A DNA stretch of 39,100 nucleotides, from positions 1 to 39,100 of the forward strand of contig CAJTSY010000017.1 in the NCBI GenBank assembly GCA_910578995.1. Reading direction: 5' to 3'. This stretch comes from an uncultured Acetatifactor sp. Its GTDB lineage: Bacteria; Bacillota; Clostridia; Lachnospirales; Lachnospiraceae. The translations under genes were made by a program, and so were the position numbers. Shown here in pieces: positions 1 to 5,264 of this stretch; position 1 is the first letter of the stretch; each line of letters opens with the position of its first letter. The notes under the pieces were generated by a model, which saw only the letters and a program-made list of their open reading frames with translations, did not search any database and was not told the DNA's origin.

Positions 1-317
1 ACTGTGTAGGAGTTTGTATTTCCATCCAACTGTGCATATCTGGACAGTTTTCTTCTCATAGTAGAAGAAATATCTGTATTTCCAATTTCTACTGCCTTAT
101 GAGTTAAAGTAAAGATTGCTGCAATCTCGCCTTCTGCATCCATAAGGAAATATGTAATGGACATTTTCTTTTTTGCAAATTCAATCGCATTATGCCACAC
201 AAAATTTTCAATTTCTTCATTAAGCGGACAGGAAAAATCGGAGAGAATTGCACTTAAGTTCTCCTCTCCGATTGCTTCCAACATGTCCAATATATTGATT
301 ACCGTGTATTCTTTCAT
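1..317 (-). CDS. GNAT-type acetyltransferase, probable toxin of a toxin-antitoxin pair (partial, 3' end off the window)
   Basis: This reading frame stays open from an ATG at 317 to the left edge, giving about 105 residues of an incomplete protein. It begins MKEYTVINILDMLEAIGEEN and later contains YFLMDAEGEIAAIFTLTHKA, the alternating beta-strand pattern of the front half of a GNAT acyltransferase fold. The acetyl-CoA-binding loop would lie in the missing part. The gene starts one base after the stop of a 59-aa gene, an arrangement typical of antitoxin-toxin pairs. GNAT toxins of the TacT/AtaT kind acetylate aminoacyl-tRNAs and stop translation, but that activity is inferred here from fold and layout only. 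The alternative is an ordinary GNAT enzyme with a small partner. Confidence 0.7.
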   Translation of the reverse strand, partial: MKEYTVINILDMLEAIGEENLSAILSDFSCPLNEEIENFVWHNAIEFAKKKMSITYFLMDAEGEIAAIFTLTHKAVEIGNTDISSTMRRKLSRYAQLDGNTNSYT

Positions 318-318
318 T

Positions 319-498
319 TTATTGAACCCTCTTGGACATCAATCTCCGTATCTCGTCTATATTTGTCATCTGGCGGCTCACCGATGCGGATGGCTCTCTT
401 TTGGGATCATCTGCCGAAGCATCAAGAGCCTTGATAAAGGATTCAATTTTTTTCGGATCAGTAATCTTTACATTGGTCAGTATACTGGATGTAGCCAT
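319..498 (-). CDS. Small protein (59 aa), probable antitoxin paired with the GNAT toxin
   Basis: The gene encodes 59 residues, from MATSSILTNVKITDPKKIES to a basic C-terminus ending SKRVQ. It has a strong ribosome site (AGGAGG, about 7 bases before the ATG) and a good promoter directly upstream. The stop is followed after one base by the toxin ATG, so the two are probably translationally coupled. The N-terminal part looks structured. The middle (DDPKREPSASVSRQ) looks disordered and the C-terminal part is probably helical, as in antitoxins that wrap a toxin. I do not recognise a named DNA-binding fold such as DUF1778 ribbon-helix-helix. The antitoxin role is inferred from size, order and coupling. 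Confidence 0.65.
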   Translation of the reverse strand: MATSSILTNVKITDPKKIESFIKALDASADDPKREPSASVSRQMTNIDEIRRLMSKRVQ

Positions 499-549
499 TC
501 TATCGCCTCCTCTTCAACAAAACACTTGTTTTTCTCTACTCTTGTTTTT

Positions 550-578
550 ATATTATCATCTCAGGTTCCTTTTTTCAA
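550..578 (-). promoter_or_regulatory. Sigma-A-type promoter of the toxin-antitoxin pair
   Basis: Read on the minus strand, TTGAAA (573-578) is followed after 17 bases by TAATAT (550-555). TGA immediately precedes the -10, making it an extended -10. It lies about 50 bases upstream of the antitoxin start and after the end of the integrase remnant, so the pair has its own transcription start. Confidence 0.65.
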
Positions 579-652
579 TCAGTTTATGCAATTTTCAGAT
601 TCTCAATCATCTGTTTCACTTCACGTTTATTTCCTATTTTAATATATGCACC

Positions 653-883
653 TCACTGAAACGTCTGCACCATCCCAAAATTGTCCATTTCTCCCCATTT
701 AGCAACCTCCATAGCCTTTCCAAACTCCCCAATTTCCTCCTGATACCTCTCACCCACCACATGAGTATAAATGTCAGTCATTGTACTGTAATGCTAATAT
801 TCCATGATACCCTTCACCACCTTCGGCTGCATATCTGCCTCAAAGCATCAGTTGCAGAATATGTGACATATGGCATGGAAATA
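653..883 (-). pseudogene. Degenerate C-terminal fragment of a tyrosine recombinase (integrase)
   Basis: Translated on the minus strand, the stretch reads FHAICHIFCN, stop, CFEADMQPKVVKGIMEY, stop, HYSTMTDIYTHVVGERYQ, then continues to a TGA at 653-655. This matches the C-terminal catalytic region of phage/transposon integrases, whose usual pattern is HxxRHTFCTR...MQPKVVQxIMGHxxYSTTxDIYTHV. The tyrosine-nucleophile neighbourhood (DIYTHV) is kept. There are two in-frame stops, the catalytic HxxR arginine is a cysteine, and the GH of the second His box has become EY. It is therefore inactive. About 19 further codons in another frame (599-655) look like a displaced tail (EVKQMIENLKIA). It points to an old integration event downstream of tsf. 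Confidence 0.8.
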
Positions 884-1054
884 TAAATCCTCAGAATACA
901 ATGTTTTCATAGGATTGATTTACATATTCCGTCGTGAATACTGGATATTTCTAATTTTATGCTGCTCCACTGTTTATTCTTTTGTTAAAATAGTTTGTTT
1001 TTAAACCATTTTTCACAAATATTTTCTTATACTACGATCCCAATTCCAGTTACA
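884..1054. other. AT-rich intergenic stretch without a recognisable gene
   Basis: About 170 bases lie between the integrase remnant and the tsf terminator. The DNA is clearly more AT-rich than the ribosomal and flagellar genes beside it. I see no open frame with a ribosome site on either strand. Stops break up any extension of the integrase frame towards its N-terminus. Confidence 0.5.
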
Positions 1055-1087
1055 TAAAAGAAAAAGAGCCCCAGATCTCTCTGAAGC
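1055..1087 (-). terminator. Rho-independent terminator of rpsB-tsf
   Basis: On the minus strand an 8-bp stem (1080-1087 with 1068-1075, two G-U pairs) closes a GAGA tetraloop and is followed by a run of T residues (TCTTTTTCTTTT). It begins about 36 bases after the tsf stop. The G-U pairs form only in minus-strand RNA, which fits termination of tsf. Confidence 0.75.
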
Positions 1088-1123
1088 CCTTCAATCCCTA
1101 CTATTAGATTCAAACAGACTACC

Positions 1124-2065
1124 TTACATAGCCCCCATCTGCGCCGCCACCTCAGCCGCAAAGTCCTCATTCTTCTTCTCCAGGCCCTCACCTGTCTCAA
1201 AACGGATGAACCTGCTGATGCTTAAGTCCGCACTGTTCTCTTTTCCAACCTGTGCAACATACTGTGCAACGGTCTGCTTCCCGTCCTCAGCCTTCACGTA
1301 TACCTGCTCTAACAGGCATACTTCTTTCAGTTCCTTATTCAGCCGGCCGTTGATGGCGCCCTCGATCACCTTCTCAGGCTTTCCTGCCATCTTGGGATCC
1401 TGCTCGATCTGTGCGGCAATGATCTCACGCTCATGGGCCTTGTACTCCTCCGGCACATCGGAAGTAGCCACATACTTGGGACTCAGCGCCGCAACCTGCA
1501 TCGCCAGGTTCGTCAGGGCTTCCTTCACGGCATCATTCACCACGTTTGTCTTCGCTTCAACGATAACGCCGATACGTCCGCCGCCGTGTACATAAGTCGC
1601 AACACAACCCTCGGAAGCCTCTACACGCTCGAATCTTCTGATGCTCAGCTTCTCACCGATCACCGCGATCTTGTCAACCAGAGCTTCCTTCACGGTCTTG
1701 GAAGAGTCTTCGCTCCATGTCTCCTCCATCAGTGCATCCACGCTGTCAGCTGTGGAATGGACTGCCTGTGCGGCCACGGCCTTTACGAACTCCTGGAAGG
1801 TTTCGTTTTTTGCCACGAAGTCAGTCTCGGAGTTTACCTCCACCACTGCCGCCTTGCCGTCTCCTTCGGAGGCGATACAGCAGATACCCTCTGCCGCGAT
1901 TCTGCTCTCCTTCTTCACTGCCTTGGCCTGTCCCTTTTTGCGCAGGATCTCCACGGCCTCTTCCATATTTCCATCGGTCTCACTCAGAGCCTTCTTACAA
2001 TCTGTCATACCGGCGCCGGTCTGATCACGCAATTCCTTGACCATAGCCGCTGTAACTGCTGCCAT
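1124..2065 (-). CDS. tsf: Translation elongation factor Ts
   Basis: The 313-residue product is the guanine-nucleotide exchange factor that recycles EF-Tu-GDP to EF-Tu-GTP in the cytoplasm. The N-terminal UBA-like domain carries the diagnostic RDQTGAGMTDCKKAL (residues 13-27). The conserved SETDFVAKNETF follows at about residues 79-90, and the two core subdomains fill the rest with normal length for the family. It lies 127 bases after rpsB, with an AGGAGG ribosome site, as in nearly all bacteria. A pair of complementary 7-mers (GTAACTG/CAGTTAC) in the spacer could fold in the mRNA. In most Firmicutes pyrH and frr come next; here a terminator and mobile-element debris follow instead. Confidence 0.97.
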   Translation of the reverse strand: MAAVTAAMVKELRDQTGAGMTDCKKALSETDGNMEEAVEILRKKGQAKAVKKESRIAAEGICCIASEGDGKAAVVEVNSETDFVAKNETFQEFVKAVAAQAVHSTADSVDALMEETWSEDSSKTVKEALVDKIAVIGEKLSIRRFERVEASEGCVATYVHGGGRIGVIVEAKTNVVNDAVKEALTNLAMQVAALSPKYVATSDVPEEYKAHEREIIAAQIEQDPKMAGKPEKVIEGAINGRLNKELKEVCLLEQVYVKAEDGKQTVAQYVAQVGKENSADLSISRFIRFETGEGLEKKNEDFAAEVAAQMGAM

Positions 2066-2192
2066 TTATCTCATCCTCCTGATTTTTTTAGTTCCGTAAC
2101 TGTCACACACTCCATCCGCATCTATCCAAAACGCCAGGCGGCCAGTTACATAGATTCAATGTTCTCTCTAATTACCGCAGATACTCTGCATC

Positions 2193-2960
2193 TTATGCAT
2201 TTTCCTGCGCTGCTACTTCCTCAATATCCTCGGCTTCGCCGCTCTCAGCCGCAACATCTGCCTCCGTATAAACAGCTTCACCCTGGTTTGCCTCGATTAC
2301 GGCATCTGCCATCTTGGAAACGATCAGCTTCACCGCACGAATGGCATCGTCGTTGCCCGGAATGATATAGTCAAGCTCTTCCGGATCACAGTTGGTATCG
2401 CCGATACCGATCAGGGTAATGCCAAGTGCATGGGCTTCCTGTACGCAGATCCTTTCCTTCTTAGGGTCTACCACAAAAATTGCATCGGGAACCCTGCTCA
2501 TATTCCTGATACCGCCCAGGTTCTTCTCCAACTTTTCCCATTCTTTCTTCAGTTTGATGACTTCCTTCTTGGGAAGGACGTCAAAGGTTCCGTCCTCGGA
2601 CATCTTCTCGATTGCATGAAGCCTGCCGATACGGGACTGGATTGTCTTGAAGTTGGTAAGCATTCCGCCCAGCCATCTCTCGTTAACATAATACATACCG
2701 CAGCGCTCCGCCTCGGTCTTTACGGCATCCTGTGCCTGCTTCTTGGTTCCCACGAACAGGATGGTGCCGCCCTGTGCGGCAATCTCGGAAACTGCCCTGT
2801 AAGCCTCGTCCACCTTGCCTACAGACTTCTGCAGGTCGATAATGTGGATGCCGTTTCTCTCCGTAAAAATATACGGAGCCATCTTGGGATTCCATCTTCT
2901 GGTCTGATGTCCGAAATGGACACCCGCTTCGAGCAGCTGCTTCATAGAAATAACGCTCAT
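2193..2960 (-). CDS. rpsB: 30S ribosomal protein S2
   Basis: The 255-residue product starts MSVISMKQLLEAGVHFGHQT, the classic S2 N-terminus, followed by RRWNPKMAPYIFTERNGIHI. S2 joins the back of the 30S head late in assembly and is needed for S1 binding. The frame stays open to 3137, but the start at 2960 is set by a GGAGG ribosome site seven bases ahead and by alignment with the family; the longer frame is leader sequence. The C-terminus ends in an acidic tail (about residues 235-255), common in Clostridia. It is transcribed from its own promoter at 3204-3232 and probably also by readthrough from the flagellar operon. Confidence 0.97.
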   Translation of the reverse strand: MSVISMKQLLEAGVHFGHQTRRWNPKMAPYIFTERNGIHIIDLQKSVGKVDEAYRAVSEIAAQGGTILFVGTKKQAQDAVKTEAERCGMYYVNERWLGGMLTNFKTIQSRIGRLHAIEKMSEDGTFDVLPKKEVIKLKKEWEKLEKNLGGIRNMSRVPDAIFVVDPKKERICVQEAHALGITLIGIGDTNCDPEELDYIIPGNDDAIRAVKLIVSKMADAVIEANQGEAVYTEADVAAESGEAEDIEEVAAQENA

Positions 2961-3197
2961 TTTCTTACCTCCGTTTGGTTGATTTCTTCCGTATGACCGT
3001 AGGACCGACTGATTGGGGAGCCCCCTTCCATCGCCTGCCGGACTCGCGTTATAATCCGGCCGTCTCCGGCAACTATTCCATGCAGCCGCCTTCCTTTTTT
3101 CTGAAGCTTTCTGGCAGGCACCACGGAACACCATCACCGAATCGGCATACGTGTTTTGTCGTTACAGACAACAGCAGAAGTTTTCCCACTTCCACCA
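2961..3197 (-). promoter_or_regulatory. Long 5' leader of rpsB (about 240 nt)
   Basis: The predicted transcription start near 3197 leaves an untranslated leader of roughly 237 bases. It contains small inverted repeats, for example 3037-3042 with 3055-3060 (GCCGGA/TCCGGC) and TTGTC/GACAA near 3155-3175. Leaders of rpsB often mediate feedback by free S2 in other bacteria. I cannot match this one to a known S2-binding leader by eye, so autoregulation is inferred from length and position only. Confidence 0.4.
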
Positions 3198-3203
3198 CAT
3201 GGC

Positions 3204-3232
3204 ATTTTAGCACAATACCCCTTGTTTTGCAA
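3204..3232 (-). promoter_or_regulatory. Sigma-A-type promoter of rpsB-tsf
   Basis: On the minus strand TTGCAA (3227-3232) is separated by 17 bases from TAAAAT (3204-3209), and the TG two bases before the -10 makes an extended -10. The -35 and part of the spacer lie inside the perfect inverted repeat at 3212-3242. Confidence 0.7.
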
Positions 3233-3242
3233 GGGGTATTGT
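3212..3242 (-). repeat. Perfect 12-bp inverted repeat between the flagellar operon and rpsB
   Basis: Positions 3212-3223 and 3231-3242 are exact reverse complements (ACAATACCCCTT / AAGGGGTATTGT) around a 7-base loop. It lies 17 bases after the stop of the last flagellar-operon gene. It could act as that operon's terminator, but no T-run follows on either strand. It also overlaps the rpsB -35 region, so an operator role is equally possible. Confidence 0.6.
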
Positions 3243-3259
3243 CAAAATTTAGCCTTATT

Positions 3260-4054
3260 TTAATTATTTTTCGTAATTATCCCGATAATCTCTTCTTCAC
3301 TGGCGCCCTGTGGAATCTCATAAGTACCCGCAGTGATATTTCTGGATAATCCGTTCGTACACAGGAATTCATCAAACTTGTCCGCATCTTCCACCAGTCC
3401 CGCTTCCGCCAGGATTTCGCTGACGTGATAAGACGTCACTCCAAACTCAATGACCACTGTAACCGTGTCCCCGGAAGACTTCTCTCCCGTCCGGTCAGAT
3501 TCTCCTCCTGATCCTGTCCCGTCCTCTGGCGCATATGAACCGTCGGTTCCCGCTACTCCGCCCGAATCGCCGCTTCCGTCTGTCCCACCTGAGCCGCCCG
3601 GACCACCGTTCCCCGCGCTTGCGCCGTCCGAACCGCCTGACGCCATGTTTCCCGTATTTCCTCCCGGGCCGTCTGAATCATTTGGCGCCCCGTTTCCTCC
3701 CGGGCCGTCTGAATCATTTGGCGCCCCGTTTCCTGCGTTTCCTCCTGCGCCGTCCGAACCGTCCGGCTGGGCGTTTCCTGCTGTCGCCTCCGCCCCATCC
3801 CCTGACGGGCTGAACGGCTCACCCGCTTCCCCGGATGCCCCGTTTCCCCCGTTTTCATCCATTCCTTCCGGAGCCGGCGTACCGGCAAGATCCGTCAGCT
3901 TCACGGAACCGCTTTCCACCATTCCCAGCTCCGACGCCCTCGCCTTTATCTCCGCATCACTTAAAGGTATCCCTTTCCCTGTGGCCACTCCCATCAGCAG
4001 GGCCGTAACAACAATGCCGATCCCCAGCCCCCGCATTTGATATCTCAGTTTCAC
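3260..4054 (-). CDS. YceG/MltG N-domain-like exported protein with Gly-rich repeat linker
   Basis: The 264-residue product starts with GTG (ribosome site GAGG, 6 bases ahead). Residues 8-24 form one hydrophobic membrane anchor or signal segment. A Gly/Asn/Asp/Pro-rich, probably disordered linker of more than 100 residues follows, including two exact copies of a 12-residue unit. The C-terminal ~60 residues (VVIEFGVTSYHVSEILAEAG...AGTYEIPQGASEEEIIGIIT) resemble the LysM-like substrate-positioning subdomain of the endolytic transglycosylase MltG (YceG). The MltG catalytic domain is missing. It may be a wall-binding or scaffold protein. It is the last gene of the flagellar run. A flagellar role is inferred from position only. 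Confidence 0.6.
   Translation of the reverse strand: MKLRYQMRGLGIGIVVTALLMGVATGKGIPLSDAEIKARASELGMVESGSVKLTDLAGTPAPEGMDENGGNGASGEAGEPFSPSGDGAEATAGNAQPDGSDGAGGNAGNGAPNDSDGPGGNGAPNDSDGPGGNTGNMASGGSDGASAGNGGPGGSGGTDGSGDSGGVAGTDGSYAPEDGTGSGGESDRTGEKSSGDTVTVVIEFGVTSYHVSEILAEAGLVEDADKFDEFLCTNGLSRNITAGTYEIPQGASEEEIIGIITKNN
3660..3731 (-). repeat. Two exact tandem copies of a 36-bp unit
   Basis: Positions 3660-3695 and 3696-3731 are identical. Each encodes a 12-residue Gly/Asn/Asp/Pro unit (NGAPNDSDGPGG in circular permutation) in the linker of the YceG-N-like protein. Flanking units are diverged versions, so the linker probably grows and shrinks by slippage or recombination. Confidence 0.9.
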
Positions 4055-4100
4055 TTATTTCCTCGATTCTGATATTATATGGCTTTCCAATTTAGAACAA

Positions 4101-4826
4101 TTACTTCTGATTCCTGAACAGATCAATCACAAGCCGTACCTCGCCTATGCCCAATCCAAGCTCCTTTGCAATGGCTACCGCGGGTTTCCCCTGTCTGTAA
4201 AGCTTCCGTATCTTTTCATTATTGCTCAGTTCCTGGCCGGCGCCTTCCCCCGTTTCCTCTTCGGCAGGCTCTGTAAAAGTCTGCAGCCATTTTTCCGGTG
4301 TTCCCACAGTTTCAGCCGGATTTTCTTCCATCCTGCCTCCGGGCATGGCTTCCTCCCCGGCTTTCCTGTCCGGAGCCGTATCTGCAATTGTCAACTGCTG
4401 CAGCAGCCGCACATTCTCTTCGGCACCTTTTGTGGCAGTATTTATCTCCGCCAACGTATTTTTCAGACTGGTATGCTTATTGTTAAGCATATCGTAAAGG
4501 AACACTGCCTCCTCGTGGTTTTTGTGGATTTCCGACAGGACTGTGTCGGAATATTCATTCACCGCCATGATTTTCTCATTGGACAGACGCTCCAGGGAAC
4601 GTTCCGTTCTCTCCACCGCATAGGAAACCGCTTCCTCCACCACCTCGTCCACATGCTGGCGCAGCGATTCCAGTTCATGGCCGACCAGTTCCCTGACCTC
4701 ATTCTCCGCAGCGCTTCCCAGGCCTTCCGAGGCTCCCTTCCTGTCCGGAATGAAAAAGCTCAATATAAAAATAACGCTTCCCGCAATCAGCAGGATGATC
4801 TCCATCAACTCCATCTCTACGCCCAT
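4101..4826 (-). CDS. Membrane-anchored coiled-coil protein in the SwrB position (DUF6115-like)
   Basis: The 241-residue product has an N-terminal membrane helix (about residues 6-25), a long charged helical region rich in Glu and likely to form a coiled coil (about 35-150), and an acidic Pro/Thr/Glu-rich linker. The C-terminal ~38 residues (NNEKIRKLYRQGKPAVAIAK...) look like a helix-turn-helix of the kind found in flagellar-locus DUF6115 proteins. In B. subtilis the gene between sigD and rpsB is swrB, a single-pass membrane protein that promotes flagellar export and basal-body completion. This protein has the same location and topology, but homology is my inference. A start at 4814 is also possible. 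Confidence 0.6.
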   Translation of the reverse strand: MGVEMELMEIILLIAGSVIFILSFFIPDRKGASEGLGSAAENEVRELVGHELESLRQHVDEVVEEAVSYAVERTERSLERLSNEKIMAVNEYSDTVLSEIHKNHEEAVFLYDMLNNKHTSLKNTLAEINTATKGAEENVRLLQQLTIADTAPDRKAGEEAMPGGRMEENPAETVGTPEKWLQTFTEPAEEETGEGAGQELSNNEKIRKLYRQGKPAVAIAKELGLGIGEVRLVIDLFRNQK

Positions 4827-4853
4827 TCCCCCGGAACAAAATACCCCGGGAAA

Positions 4854-5162
4854 TTATATTTTCATATCAAAGCCCTGGCGTTTTTTCACCACCACACGCT
4901 CCTGAGAGGTCTGTTTCTTCCTCCTGCGCCCGCCGTCACCGCTGTACTGCCCGTTGCCCTTCTCCTTGGCATCGGGCCGGCTTTCACGCCACTGGGTGTC
5001 GTCGCTGTGATGCACTTCCCGGATATTCTGCTCCACTGCCTTCTGAACCTGGTCGCTGAAATTGGACTGGTCTACTACAACCTTATTGTCCTCGTTATGC
5101 TTAATCGTCGTGTAATCCTGAGCCCTGGAAATGGTTGTCAGTTCTATTGATCCAAATGCCAT
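4854..5162 (-). CDS. Conserved-looking small basic protein of unknown function (102 aa)
   Basis: I do not recognise this protein. The start at 5162 is chosen for its AGGTG ribosome site; the open frame continues upstream to 5252 without one. The N-terminal half (MAFGSIELTTISRAQDYTTI, then VVVDQSNFSDQVQKAVEQNI) looks folded. The second half is very hydrophilic, with a basic cluster (GGRRRKKQ) and a C-terminal VVVKKRQGFDMKI. There is no signal peptide or membrane segment, so it is cytoplasmic. It lies between fapA and the SwrB-like gene, which suggests a motility role. It follows a hairpin at 5235-5250 that may reduce its expression. Confidence 0.6.
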   Translation of the reverse strand: MAFGSIELTTISRAQDYTTIKHNEDNKVVVDQSNFSDQVQKAVEQNIREVHHSDDTQWRESRPDAKEKGNGQYSGDGGRRRKKQTSQERVVVKKRQGFDMKI

Positions 5163-5220
5163 AAATACACCTACTTTCCCTCTGCATCCCTGTTTTCCAC
5201 ACTGTCTCGAGTTTGTCACG

Positions 5221-5250
5221 CAAAAACACCCGAAGCCGCCTCTCGGCGGC
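5221..5250 (-). terminator. GC-rich hairpin after fapA (partial terminator or attenuator)
   Basis: On the minus strand GCCGCC (5245-5250) pairs with GGCGGC (5235-5240) around a GAGA tetraloop. Eight bases of TTCGGGTG follow and then five T residues. It begins 14 bases after the fapA stop and ahead of the 102-aa gene, a good place for partial termination inside the operon tail. Confidence 0.5.
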
Positions 5251-5264
5251 ACCTGATGTCCGCC

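Noticed and set aside
157..886. Two overlapping plus-strand open frames of 161 and 184 codons
   Set aside because: They run antisense to the toxin-antitoxin pair and the integrase remnant, have no ribosome site, and their translations are low-complexity hydrophobic sequences unlike any protein family.
2066..2192. Terminator between rpsB and tsf
   Set aside because: The only long complementary arms (7 bp) enclose a large loop and are followed by A-rich rather than T-rich sequence on the transcript.
2961..3137. N-terminal extension of the S2 frame
   Set aside because: No ribosome site, no homology and the canonical S2 start at 2960 has GGAGG; it is mRNA leader.
3212..3242. Confident Rho-independent terminator of the fla operon
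   Set aside because: Stem is perfect but no T-run follows on either strand; it overlaps a promoter, so it is listed as a repeat.
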